A stretch of 64,000 nt of DNA, from the NCBI GenBank assembly GCA_963716685.1, contig CAVQTR010000003.1, positions 186,001 to 250,000 of the forward strand, given 5' to 3'. Below are positions 35,524-44,020 of the stretch, piece by piece; position 1 is the stretch's first letter; every line of letters starts with the position of its first letter. Below the pieces are notes generated by a model that saw nothing but the letters and a program-made list of their open reading frames with translations, did no database searches and was not told where the DNA came from. The translations under genes and the position numbers were made by a program. The DNA comes from JALYXI01 sp963716685 (GTDB lineage Bacteria; Acidobacteriota; Terriglobia; Bryobacterales; Bryobacteraceae).

Positions 35524-37610
35524 TGAATGGTCCCCAGAGACTGCACCTTGATTCCCGGCGGCACCTCGTTATGCGACAGAAAAAACAGGTTCCACGCCAC
35601 CGGCTCCACAATCTGCCGCAGGAAATACCGCGCCGTCGAACTGGTAATCGCGACCGTCGGCGCTTCGGGTGTTCCCACCGTGCGCGTACACTTGTTCAGA
35701 ATGTCCCGCAGCAACTGCGGCGCAAGGCCCACATGGCTGTTGTGCTCGCCATGCTCCACCGCCGCTTCAATGCTCTGCTCCAGCGCGGGGTCCACAAAAT
35801 AAGCCGCCAGATCGCCGGCGCTGTTCAGATACGGTCGCGCCACGGCACGCCGGATCGATTGCCTCACATATTCCGTCAGCAGCACGCTGTTTCGCGTGGT
35901 GCCGGCCGCCTCGCCCAGCGCCTCCAGAATGGAAACGCAGTCCCGAATCGAAACCCGTTCGCGCAGCAGATTCTGCAGAACCTTCTGCACCACCGCGAGG
36001 GAAAGTGCTTTTGGCACCAAATCCTCAACCACTTTCGGATTCTCAATAGCCACGCGGTCCAGCAGCTTCCTGGCGTCCTGTCGCGAAAACAGCTCCCCGG
36101 CGTGCCGCTTGATTAGCTCCGAAAGATGCGTGCCCAGCACGCTGACGGCGTCCACCACCGTATAGCCAATTGACCGCGCATGCTCCGCTCGCTCGAGCGG
36201 AATCCAGACCGCGTTCATCCCAAACGCCGGGTCTCGCGTCTTCACGCCGTCCAGCGCCGCTTCCACTTTGCCGGTTGCGATCGCCATCTCGCATCCATGC
36301 GGCAGCTCATACCGGGCCAGTTCCACGCCCTTCAGCGAAATCACATACTCGCGCCCGCGCAGCGCAAGGTTGTCCATCACGCGCACCGGCGGCAACAGGT
36401 ACCCCAGATCCCTCGCCAGCTGCTTGCGAATCCCGGAGATCCGGCGCAGCAGCGGCGAGTGGATGCCCCCTTCCACGAATCCCACCAGTCCCAGACCCAC
36501 CTCAACCGAAAGTGGCTCCACCTTCAACAATGTCTCCAGATTCTCCTTCGCCTGCGGGGGAGCTTCGGCCACGGCCATCTGTTCGGCGGCTTTTCCCTGT
36601 TTGCGCATCTGCCATCCGAGCGAACCCAGACCGGCGCCCAGCAGCAGAAACGGAATCTTGGGCAACCCGGGGAAGGCCGCCAGCGCCACCAGGACGCCGC
36701 TCGCCAGCAGCAGTGGCTGCGCCGCGCCAAATACCTGCTTCTTGAACTCCGCGCCCAGCTTCGCTTCGGAACTGGCGCGCGTCACAATCAGGCCGCCGGA
36801 AATCGAAATCATCAGCGCCGGGATCACCGTCACCAGGCCGTCGCCGATGGTCAGCACGGTATAGGTCTGCAGCGCCCGCAGAATGTCCGTGCCATGCTGC
36901 AGAACGCCGATCGCCAGACCCGCCACGATGTTGATGCCGGTAATCAGAATGCTGGCTACCGCATCGCGCTGCGTGAAGCGCGAGGCTCCGTCCATGGCGC
37001 CGTAGAATTCAGCTTCGGCGGAAAGCTGTTTGCGCCGTCTGCGCGCCTCGGCTTCGTCGATCAGACCCGCGTTCAGGTCGGAATCGATGGACATCTGTTT
37101 GCCCGGCATGGCGTCCAGAGTGAACCGCGCGGTCACTTCGGAAATACGCACCGCGCCATGGTTGATGACGACGTACTGAATCGCGATCAGCACCAGGAAA
37201 ATCACCACGCCGATGATGTAGTTCCCGCCCACCACGAAATTTCCAAACGCCTCGATCACATTGCCGGCCGCGCCCGTGCCCGTATTGCCGTTGAGCAGAA
37301 TCAGCCGCGAAGACGAGATGTTCAGCGCCAGCCGGAACAGCGTAAGCAGCAGCAGCGTGGTGGGGAACACGCTGAACTCCACGGGCTTCGTGATGTACAT
37401 CGCGACCATCATCACGATCACCGACATCATGATGTCCGTGACGATCAGCAGATCCAGAAGGAACGACGGCAGGGGCGTGATCAGCGCCACCACGATGGCC
37501 AGCACCGCGATCGGTACTGCCAGTTCGCCCAGGCCCGCAAGGGAGAATCCGGCGAACGTCCCGCCAGCCGGAACGCTCTTCGGAAGCGCCAGTGTTTTTG
37601 TTTCCGCCAT
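35520..37610 (-). CDS. flhA: Flagellar export gate protein FlhA
   Basis: The 696-residue protein has about eight membrane spans in the first 330 residues, with the FHIPEP-region markers ITARFTLDAMPGKQMSIDSDLNAG and EFYGAMDGASRFTQRDA, and the cytoplasmic domain that binds export chaperones (SVEVGLGLVGFVEG, RVMDNLALRGREYVISLKGVELA). It forms the ion-driven nonameric ring of the flagellar type III export system. The frame is intact and the length is normal. It follows flhB with a 3-base gap. Confidence 0.97.
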   Translation of the reverse strand: MAETKTLALPKSVPAGGTFAGFSLAGLGELAVPIAVLAIVVALITPLPSFLLDLLIVTDIMMSVIVMMVAMYITKPVEFSVFPTTLLLLTLFRLALNISSSRLILLNGNTGTGAAGNVIEAFGNFVVGGNYIIGVVIFLVLIAIQYVVINHGAVRISEVTARFTLDAMPGKQMSIDSDLNAGLIDEAEARRRRKQLSAEAEFYGAMDGASRFTQRDAVASILITGINIVAGLAIGVLQHGTDILRALQTYTVLTIGDGLVTVIPALMISISGGLIVTRASSEAKLGAEFKKQVFGAAQPLLLASGVLVALAAFPGLPKIPFLLLGAGLGSLGWQMRKQGKAAEQMAVAEAPPQAKENLETLLKVEPLSVEVGLGLVGFVEGGIHSPLLRRISGIRKQLARDLGYLLPPVRVMDNLALRGREYVISLKGVELARYELPHGCEMAIATGKVEAALDGVKTRDPAFGMNAVWIPLERAEHARSIGYTVVDAVSVLGTHLSELIKRHAGELFSRQDARKLLDRVAIENPKVVEDLVPKALSLAVVQKVLQNLLRERVSIRDCVSILEALGEAAGTTRNSVLLTEYVRQSIRRAVARPYLNSAGDLAAYFVDPALEQSIEAAVEHGEHNSHVGLAPQLLRDILNKCTRTVGTPEAPTVAITSSTARYFLRQIVEPVAWNLFFLSHNEVPPGIKVQSLGTIQ

Positions 37611-37613
37611 GGG

Positions 37614-38675
37614 TCAGCGAGGGAGACGGCCGTTCATGATCTTGTAGATGTAAGCGAGAATCTCAGCGACAGCCCGGTAAAGATGCGCGGGAATTTCCTG
37701 TCCCACGTCGGCTGACTTATAAAGTGCCTGCGCCAGAGGCGGATTCTCAATAATCGGAACCTGATTCTCGATAGCGCGCTGCCGGATGCGCAGCGCCAGA
37801 TAGTTCTTGCCTTTCGCCACCACCGTCGGCGCCGCCATGGATTCCAGCGAGTACCGGATCGCCACGGCATAGTGCGTCGGATTCACGATCACCGCCGTGG
37901 CCGTGGGGACTTCCTTCATCATGTTGCGGCGGCGCAAGTCCCGCTGAATACGGCGCACCCGCTGCTTCATCTGCGGGTTGCCCTCGGCCTCTTTGGCCTC
38001 GTCGCGGATGTCGTGTTTCGACATCTTCAGATCGTTCGCGTAATGCCGCCGCTGGCGCACGAAGTTGACGAACCCAAAGAGCAGGAACAGGCTTACCGCG
38101 CGCCACAGCAGATGCTGAATGGAGGCGCCCACCCACGCGGCTCCGGTCTCCACGCTGCCCAGCGGCAGCAAAACGGCACTGTCGGCTTTCTCTTTGGCGA
38201 TCAGCCAGATGGTGTAGCCCACCAGCGGCAGCATCACCACGGCTTGGAGAAGCGCCGGAAGATTTTGGCGCGGCAGTTCCTTCAGCTTGCCCATCGGACT
38301 CAGCCGGCCCAGATCAGGCGCGAGCTTGCCTGGGCTGAAGCCGAAGCCGGTCACCGCCAGTTGAGTCGCGAGAGTGGTGAGCAGCAGCGCCGCGCCGGCA
38401 GTCGCAAGCGGCGCCACATTGTTGGCCGTCACCCACCAGACCAGGCTCATCAATGAGGCGACGGTCACTTCCGTGTGGAACGCGCGCTCCAGAATCACGC
38501 GCGTACCGGCCCGGTACTGCGAAAACCAGCGGCCGAAATACGAACCCAGAATGGCTGTGAAGACGGCAAACTGCGCCGCGCCCACCAGGTCTCTGGCGCT
38601 GGGAAACTGCCCTTCCTTGCGGGCCTTTTGGAGCCGCCGCGGGGTTGCTTTCTCAGTCTGTTCGCCGCCAGCCAT
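37614..38675 (-). CDS. flhB: Flagellar export switch protein FlhB
   Basis: The 353-residue protein starts with the family pattern EKATPRRLQKARKEGQFPSA, has four membrane segments, and a cytoplasmic domain with the self-cleaving NPTH site (VIVNPTHYAVAIRY). Cleavage at N-P changes export from hook to filament subunits, working with FliK. It follows fliR with a 4-base gap. Confidence 0.97.
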   Translation of the reverse strand: MAGGEQTEKATPRRLQKARKEGQFPSARDLVGAAQFAVFTAILGSYFGRWFSQYRAGTRVILERAFHTEVTVASLMSLVWWVTANNVAPLATAGAALLLTTLATQLAVTGFGFSPGKLAPDLGRLSPMGKLKELPRQNLPALLQAVVMLPLVGYTIWLIAKEKADSAVLLPLGSVETGAAWVGASIQHLLWRAVSLFLLFGFVNFVRQRRHYANDLKMSKHDIRDEAKEAEGNPQMKQRVRRIQRDLRRRNMMKEVPTATAVIVNPTHYAVAIRYSLESMAAPTVVAKGKNYLALRIRQRAIENQVPIIENPPLAQALYKSADVGQEIPAHLYRAVAEILAYIYKIMNGRLPR

Positions 38676-38679
38676 TCGG

Positions 38680-39453
38680 TCAACGGATCAAAACGGTTCG
38701 TAGGAACTGCACCACCTGCCCGGAATACTGGGAGAACACACGTTCGAATAACACGCCCATCACAGCCAGCAGCACCAGCGCCGCCAGCATTTTGATGGGG
38801 AACGCGAGTGTCAGCAACTGCAGCTGAGAATTCAGACGGCCCAGCAGGGCGAGCGAAAGGTCCACCATGCCGAGCAGCGCCACTACCGGCAGCGCCAGCC
38901 GCAGCCCCATGGAGAACACGCCGCTGCTGAGGCGGATCATGCCGTCGGCCAGGCCTGAGGACAGCAGGAATCGCCCCGGCGGAAACGTCTGGAGACTTTG
39001 CGCGCACACGCGAATCACCTCACGGTCCAACCCAGTCGCGAAGAACAAGAGGCCGGCGAAGAGCTGGGCAAACACCAGCAGCACGCTGGAATCCGCCTGC
39101 GAACTCGGGTCCACGGTTGACGCGTAGCCATAGCCTGCCTGCAGACCGGCCACCTGTGCCGCCATCTGCATGCACTCGGTTACAAACGCAACCGCCAGAC
39201 CGATCGTGAGACCCACGGCCGCTTCGCCAAACAGAACAGCGGTCAGCGCGGCCATGCCCTGCGCGTCACCTGGCACGCGCGGCCACAACGGATACAGCGC
39301 CACTGTCACGGCGAAGGCCAGGATGGCGCGAACGGATTCCGGCCCGTCTTTCACACCTGGAATGGGAACGAAAACGAAGATGCCTGCGACCCGAGCCAAA
39401 ACAAACAGGAACCCAAACAGCCGCCCAGGCGCGAACAGTGTCTCGCTCCCCAC
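38680..39453 (-). CDS. fliR: Flagellar export protein FliR
   Basis: The 257-residue membrane protein has six or more hydrophobic segments and the FliR landmarks: LARVAGIFVFVPIPG at the start, FVTECMQMAAQVAGLQAGYGYA in the middle, and LALLGRLNSQLQLLTLAFPIKM near the end. With FliP and FliQ it builds the helical export gate core. It starts 1 base after the fliQ stop. Confidence 0.95.
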   Translation of the reverse strand: MGSETLFAPGRLFGFLFVLARVAGIFVFVPIPGVKDGPESVRAILAFAVTVALYPLWPRVPGDAQGMAALTAVLFGEAAVGLTIGLAVAFVTECMQMAAQVAGLQAGYGYASTVDPSSQADSSVLLVFAQLFAGLLFFATGLDREVIRVCAQSLQTFPPGRFLLSSGLADGMIRLSSGVFSMGLRLALPVVALLGMVDLSLALLGRLNSQLQLLTLAFPIKMLAALVLLAVMGVLFERVFSQYSGQVVQFLRTVLIR

Positions 39454-39454
39454 G

Positions 39455-39724
39455 CTATTTCGCGTAGCGCCCCAGATCGCCCATAATGCCTGTGGTGTAA
39501 GTCATCAGCTTGTTCAGCATCCACGGCAGCAGCAAAATCAGTCCTGCTAAAAACGCCACCAGCCGCGGAATGGCATTGAAGCCGGAATCCTGAATGGACG
39601 TCACAATCTGCAGCAGGCTCACCGTAATTCCTACAACAAACCCAATTGCCAGCAGCGGCGCACTGATCCAGAATGCCGCCAGGAACATATCGCGCGTGAT
39701 CTGCACTGCCGCGTCCGGCGTCAT
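39455..39724 (-). CDS. fliQ: Flagellar export protein FliQ
   Basis: The 89-residue protein has two membrane helices and the family pattern ITRDMFLAAFWISAPLLAIGFVVGITVSLLQ region, with QIVTSIQDSGFNAIPRL between the helices. It is part of the FliP-FliQ-FliR gate. It overlaps fliP by 4 bases. Confidence 0.96.
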   Translation of the reverse strand: MTPDAAVQITRDMFLAAFWISAPLLAIGFVVGITVSLLQIVTSIQDSGFNAIPRLVAFLAGLILLLPWMLNKLMTYTTGIMGDLGRYAK

Positions 39725-40383
39725 GCGAAGCTCTTCATCAACGAACCCACCACCAGATTCCAGCCATCCACCAGGACGAACAGCAGAATCTTGAAAGGCG
39801 CCGATACCATCACGGGAGGCAGCTGCACCATGCCGATGGAAAGCGTTACCGAGGCCACCACGATGTCGATGATCAGAAACGGCAGGTACAGCACCGCGCC
39901 AATTTGAAAGCCGGCTTTCAGTTCCGAAATGATGTAAGCGGGAATCAGGACGGTGAGTCCCAGATCGGCGGGCGAACGCGGCGCGGGCTGGTGTGAGATC
40001 TCGAGAAACAGCTTTACATCCTTTTCGCGCGTGAACTTGATCAGGAAGTGGCGCAGCGGAACAGAGCCCGCATCCACACCCTGCTCCCAGGTCAGTTCGC
40101 CTTTCTCAACGGGCTGCCACGCATGCCGGTAAATATCGGAAGCCACAGGCTGCATGATCAGCGTGGCCAGGAACAGCGAAAGACCAATCAGCACCTGATT
40201 GGAAGGAACGGTCTGGGTCCCCAGCGCCTGCCGCAGGAAATGCAGCACGATCGCGATGCGCAGAAACGGCGTGATGGACATGATGATGGCCGGCAGCAGT
40301 GTCAGCGCGGTCATCAGCAGGATGATCTGCACGGGCGAGCTGAGGCCCGCGCCCGTGAGCGAAGGAACGGCCGCAGCCAACAT
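39721..40383 (-). CDS. fliP: Flagellar export protein FliP
   Basis: The 220-residue protein has a cleavable-looking N-terminus and four membrane helices. Landmarks are TLLPAIIMSITPFLRIAIVL, LRQALGTQTVPSNQVLIGLSLF, PAYIISELKAGFQIG and MGMVQLPPVMVSAPFKILLF-type end. The ATG at 40383 overlaps the fliO stop as TGATG; the longer frame to 40476 runs into fliO and is rejected. Confidence 0.96.
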   Translation of the reverse strand: MLAAAVPSLTGAGLSSPVQIILLMTALTLLPAIIMSITPFLRIAIVLHFLRQALGTQTVPSNQVLIGLSLFLATLIMQPVASDIYRHAWQPVEKGELTWEQGVDAGSVPLRHFLIKFTREKDVKLFLEISHQPAPRSPADLGLTVLIPAYIISELKAGFQIGAVLYLPFLIIDIVVASVTLSIGMVQLPPVMVSAPFKILLFVLVDGWNLVVGSLMKSFA

Positions 40384-40649
40384 CACGGCAGCTTCTCCGT
40401 GAACGTTTCCGTCACCTGGCAATTGCCCGGAGCGGTCGTCACCATCACCACGCGATCGCCCACGCGCACCAGGCAAAGCGTATGCTGCGGGGTCAGTATC
40501 ACTCGCTCCAGCACCTGCAGGCGCCGCTCGACCCCGAAGCGAGCATCGCCCCCGAGACCGGCCAGCTTCTTCTTTTTCAAAACGTAGAGAGCCGAGGCGA
40601 GCAGCCCCAGAACCAGCAGGATTGCGCCTGTCTGCTGCAAATCTTCCAT
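40383..40649 (-). CDS. fliO: Flagellar export assembly protein FliO
   Basis: The 88-residue protein has one N-terminal membrane helix (GAILLVLGLLASALYVL), a lysine cluster, and the FliO soluble part (VLERVILTPQHTLCLVRVGDRVVMV). It helps FliP assembly. It lies between fliN and fliP, the usual order. Confidence 0.9.
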   Translation of the reverse strand: MEDLQQTGAILLVLGLLASALYVLKKKKLAGLGGDARFGVERRLQVLERVILTPQHTLCLVRVGDRVVMVTTAPGNCQVTETFTEKLP

Positions 40650-40652
40650 CGG

Positions 40653-40901
40653 CTATTCTTCGATCCGGAAATCGGTGATGCGCACGCCCATGGTGTTCTC
40701 GATGATGACGATTTCTCCATAGGCCACGAGGCGCCTGCCGACGTAGATGTCGATATTCTCGCCGGCAGAGCGCTTCAGCTGGATGATGCTGCCCGGCTGA
40801 AGGTCAAGGAGTTCGCGAATGGTCAGCATTCGCCGGTCGAGCTCGACGCCGATCTCCATCGGCACGTCGCAAATCGGCGCGATCTGCTCCATGGGGCTCA
40901 T
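40653..40901 (-). CDS. fliN: Flagellar motor switch protein FliN (short)
   Basis: The 82-residue protein is a single SpoA domain: DVPMEIGVELDRRMLTIREL, LDLQPGSIIQLKRSAGENIDIYV, and ARLVAYGEIVIIENTMGVRI-type end. This is the normal C-ring FliN. A longer FliN/FliY-like protein is encoded at 32938-33822. It sits between flgE and fliO with gaps of 1 and 3 bases. Confidence 0.95.
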   Translation of the reverse strand: MSPMEQIAPICDVPMEIGVELDRRMLTIRELLDLQPGSIIQLKRSAGENIDIYVGRRLVAYGEIVIIENTMGVRITDFRIEE

Positions 40902-40902
40902 T

Positions 40903-42165
40903 TTATTGCTTGAGGCTGATGGTGTCCTGGCTGAGCTGGTCTTCTGTGTTGATCACTTTGGCGCTCGCCTGGTAACCGCGCTGGTACACAATCAGGTTGG
41001 TGAATTCCTTCGCGATATCGACCGTCGATGACTCGAGCGAGCCGCCCACAATCTGTCCGCGGCCGCCGGTCTGCGCTGTTCCGATCACGGGCGCCGTGGT
41101 TTTCGAGCTGATCTGGAAGTTGTTGTCTCCCACCGCGGTAAGCGATTGCGGATTCGCAATGGTCGCGAGCGCAAGCTGACCCACGGTCTTCTGCTGGCCG
41201 CTCGAGAACGAAGCCACCAGCAGGCCGCCGTCTTCGATGCTGACCTTCGAAAGCTGAGCGGCGGCGGAGCCATCCTGCGTGGTGGCCGATGCCGTGGACG
41301 GATTGTCCACCTGCGTCAGATTCGGCGTTCCGGCGGCATTGTTCAGATTCCAGTTGAGCGCCAGATCCGCGGCGCCGTCCGCCAATCCGCTGACCGTCAC
41401 GGGCACCTGATTGGTTGTTGCCGGAGGCGTTGCGGCGGGACTAAGCAGCGTGCCGTCCGTGCCGAAGACGAGCGTGCCCGACGCCAGCGGCGTGGTTGAG
41501 GGATTCGTTTGCGCCGAGGCGGGCATGGTGATCGCGTAGTTCCAGGTGTTGGCCGCCGTCTTGGTGAACGTGGCGGTCAGGTTCTGAGGATTGCCCAGAG
41601 AATCGTAGACCTGTACCGGTTGGGAAAAAGTGCCACTGGCTCCTCCCACCACGCCCGCCGAATCCAAATTCATGCTGAGCGCGAAGTTCTTCGTCGCCAC
41701 CGGCTGCTGCAGAGAGCCGGCCGGCAGCTGAATGTCCGTTACCGGCCCGTTGGTGTTGATGCTGCCGTCGGCATTCAGCTGGGTCCAGCCTTGTACGCGC
41801 AGGCCGGTCAGGGTGGTCACGTATCCGTTGGCATCGCTGCTGAAATTGCCTGAGCGCGTCAGCATCTGCGCGTTGTTGGGTCCGCTCACCACGAAAAACC
41901 CGCCGCCCTGAATCCCCGCGTCGAGGGCTCCTGACGTGGTTTGCAGCGAGCCCTGAGAGAAGTTCTGGACGGTCACGGCTTTGGTCCCCGTTCCGGCAGC
42001 TGAGTTACCCACGGTGCCGAACGACTGTGTGACCAGATCGAGAAATGAGACCCCGGAATCCTTGAACCCGGTGGTGTTCAGATTCGCCAGATTGTTACCC
42101 GCCACATCGATGCCGGTGGAGGTGGCGTTCAAAGAAGAAAGTGCGGTTTGGAATGCGGTGAACAT
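40903..42165 (-). CDS. flgE: Flagellar hook protein FlgE
   Basis: The 420-residue protein has the rod/hook N-terminus (SSLNATSTGIDVAGNNLANLNTTGFK), the D1 part (GGGFFVVSGPNNAQMLTRSGNF), a beta-rich central hook domain with VYDSLGNPQNLTATF, and the C-terminal motif VDIAKEFTNLIVYQRGYQASAKVI. It polymerises as the flexible hook. It follows flgD and fliK in the order fliK-flgD-flgE. Confidence 0.97.
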   Translation of the reverse strand: MFTAFQTALSSLNATSTGIDVAGNNLANLNTTGFKDSGVSFLDLVTQSFGTVGNSAAGTGTKAVTVQNFSQGSLQTTSGALDAGIQGGGFFVVSGPNNAQMLTRSGNFSSDANGYVTTLTGLRVQGWTQLNADGSINTNGPVTDIQLPAGSLQQPVATKNFALSMNLDSAGVVGGASGTFSQPVQVYDSLGNPQNLTATFTKTAANTWNYAITMPASAQTNPSTTPLASGTLVFGTDGTLLSPAATPPATTNQVPVTVSGLADGAADLALNWNLNNAAGTPNLTQVDNPSTASATTQDGSAAAQLSKVSIEDGGLLVASFSSGQQKTVGQLALATIANPQSLTAVGDNNFQISSKTTAPVIGTAQTGGRGQIVGGSLESSTVDIAKEFTNLIVYQRGYQASAKVINTEDQLSQDTISLKQ

Positions 42166-42188
42166 ATAAAGATAAGGGCTCCTGGTTT

Positions 42189-42509
42189 TTACGTTGCCTT
42201 GCCTGCTGCCTGGTTAGCTGAAGGTGTTGCCGAAGCTGCTGCTGCCGGCGCAGCGGGCGCCGGGTCGATATTCTTGACGCCGGCATTGATCTGCATCAAC
42301 TGCTCCAGTTCGCTGTACTGCGTCAGCTGGCCCACAAACTGAGTGGCATCAGTGGGATTCGTGGGGTCCTGATTCTTCAGCTGCGCAACCAGCAGCTTCA
42401 GGAAGGTGTCTTCACTGGTGAGCGGATCAGCAGCGGCCGCTCCGCTGCCGGTTGTGGATGCTGAAGCTGCGCCGGTGGCGGCGGGAAACGTTGTACCAAT
42501 GGAACTCAA
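42189..42509 (-). CDS. flgD: Flagellar hook cap protein FlgD (short form)
   Basis: The 106-residue protein holds the conserved FlgD core, DTFLKLLVAQLKNQDPTNPTD and TQFVGQLTQYSELEQLMQIN, and then a low-complexity Ala/Pro tail. The Fn3/Tudor-like cap domains of the usual 220-residue FlgD are absent. The TTG at 42509 has GAGGAG 6 bases upstream and overlaps the fliK stop by 4 bases, so I prefer it to the longer frame to 42572. The frame is not broken, so the short form seems genuine. Confidence 0.88.
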   Translation of the reverse strand: MSSIGTTFPAATGAASASTTGSGAAAADPLTSEDTFLKLLVAQLKNQDPTNPTDATQFVGQLTQYSELEQLMQINAGVKNIDPAPAAPAAAASATPSANQAAGKAT

Positions 42510-43801
42510 GCCGTTCTCCTCGTGATGTCGGTAGGTAGTGTGTCGAGCCTGCCATCTATCTCTTTCAACCAATCCGGTTTATTCCTGCGCCGCGTCGGGA
42601 CTATGTGCTGTTGGTGTTGCTGCTGTTCCCGCCACTGGCGCCCGGGCGAGCCGTCGCCCTGCGACTGCGGCTGCCCGTTTTGTCCGCCTTCCGCGCGCTC
42701 TGCCGGAGCTGCGCCGGAGCCTTCGTTCGCCGGCTTCCAGGTTTCCGCATGCATACCGCGGCTCTCCAGCCTGCCAACCAGATCGCCAAGTCCCTGTTGC
42801 AGCGATACCGTGAGTTCGGGGTCGGCAGAGCGTACCGCGACGCGAACTTCGCCCGCGCTTTGCACCACTTTTACTTCCACCTTGTCCTGATCGGCCGCGG
42901 AAAGATGCAGGGAGATGTCGCGCAACGGCGCCACCGGTCCGGCGGACGGCGGTTCCGCGGGAGTCTGGATCTCGGCAGGTTTACTCGGCACTTCCGGCTT
43001 CGCGGCTGGTTTTGCGGGCTCGTCGGAGTGAGCCGGCGGAGCGGGCGCGGCAAATGGTATGGCTGGCGCTTCGGCCGCAGCGACAGTGGTTTTGGCGCGC
43101 GGTTCCGGCTCACTTTCAGCCGGAAGCACGGGTAGCGCGGCAGCGGTTTTGTGGGGCTCCGGAGCGGAGTTGGTCACCTCCGGCTGCTGCCGCGGACCGG
43201 GGCCTTCTCCGTCGCGCTGCTGGTTTGGGTTCGTTTCGCGTTCCGTCACTGGAGCCGTCTGCGCTGTGTCTGTGTGATTCGCCGCCAGCGCAGTGACGCG
43301 CGCCGCGAACGCGAGTTCCGCGTCCGGAAGCACCGGAGCGGCGGACTGCTTCCAGGGCGAGCCGCCGGCGGCCGTCAGCGCGGGAGGTGCTGTGGGCACT
43401 GCCGCGGGAACCGGAGCTTCTTCGCCCGGCGGTTTAGCCCCGCTCGGCGAACCCGCCGCCGACGGGGCAGGGATCTGTAAGTTCAGGACAAGCGGTAGCA
43501 CCGGGCAGGGCAGTTCGGCCGCGGGAACGGCCACCGGAGGCGCTTGCTTATCCTTCTGATCCGGTGTGTCGTCCGCCTTCGGCTCCTCGGCTTTCGCCTT
43601 CTGGAAACGAGGTCCCGTGGTTTTCACCGGCAGCGCCAGCGCCAGCGGCGAAGCCGGAGCGGCATCCGCATCGGCATCGATCAGCAGATCCAGCAGCTCG
43701 GGGAAGCCGCCAAACGAAGCCAATCCCGCGGGAGCGCCGTTCCTGGCGGCGGGCAGCGGCGGAAGAGTGGCGGGAGCGACCGCGGCAGGAACAGGCGTCA
43801 C
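42506..43801 (-). CDS. fliK: Flagellar hook-length control protein FliK
   Basis: The 431-residue protein is Ala/Pro-rich and disordered over about the first 290 residues. It ends with the Flg_hook domain: ISLHLSAADQDKVEVKVVQ, AGEVRVAVRSADPELTVSLQ, and LGDLVGRLESRGMHAETWKP. FliK measures hook length and makes FlhB switch specificity. The GTG start at 43801 is the only one after an in-frame TAG two codons upstream. It heads the long minus-strand operon that runs to 32938. Confidence 0.88.
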   Translation of the reverse strand: MTPVPAAVAPATLPPLPAARNGAPAGLASFGGFPELLDLLIDADADAAPASPLALALPVKTTGPRFQKAKAEEPKADDTPDQKDKQAPPVAVPAAELPCPVLPLVLNLQIPAPSAAGSPSGAKPPGEEAPVPAAVPTAPPALTAAGGSPWKQSAAPVLPDAELAFAARVTALAANHTDTAQTAPVTERETNPNQQRDGEGPGPRQQPEVTNSAPEPHKTAAALPVLPAESEPEPRAKTTVAAAEAPAIPFAAPAPPAHSDEPAKPAAKPEVPSKPAEIQTPAEPPSAGPVAPLRDISLHLSAADQDKVEVKVVQSAGEVRVAVRSADPELTVSLQQGLGDLVGRLESRGMHAETWKPANEGSGAAPAERAEGGQNGQPQSQGDGSPGRQWREQQQHQQHIVPTRRRNKPDWLKEIDGRLDTLPTDITRRTA

Positions 43802-44020
43802 GGCCTATGGAAATGCAGTCGAGAGCCCATTCAAAACGTGAATGAATTCAGCCACTTAACCTATGCGGCCCCGCCATTCCCTTGCCGCCTGCGCCGCTGC
43901 GACAAAAAGCTGGCGCGGGCGCAGCCGACCTTATCTTTCTCATCGGCTTCGTTTCGATAAATTCGAGAGAATTTCTCGCCGGCTGGCTCACGCTTGCTCA
44001 GACAGGCCGCCCAAACTACC
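43802..44020. promoter_or_regulatory. Divergent control region between fliK and flgF operons
   Basis: This 219-base gap separates the two largest flagellar operons. On the minus strand TCGAATTT, 11 bases, then GCCGATGA (43966-43940) is a sigma-28-like pair with a good -10 but weak -35. A perfect 5-base inverted repeat CGAGA-N5-TCTCG lies at 43964-43978. TGGCTCACGCTTGC (43984-43997) looks like sigma-54 but has one base too few between GG and GC. Confidence 0.45.

Noticed and set aside
36180..37715. 511-residue plus-strand frame opposite flhA
   Set aside because: It mirrors flhA codons, is rich in His, Arg and Gln, and has no ribosome site or recognisable domain.
43984..43997. TGGCTCACGCTTGC as a sigma-54 promoter for flgF
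   Set aside because: Only 9 bases separate GG and GC, whereas sigma-54 needs 10; it would also leave a very short leader.
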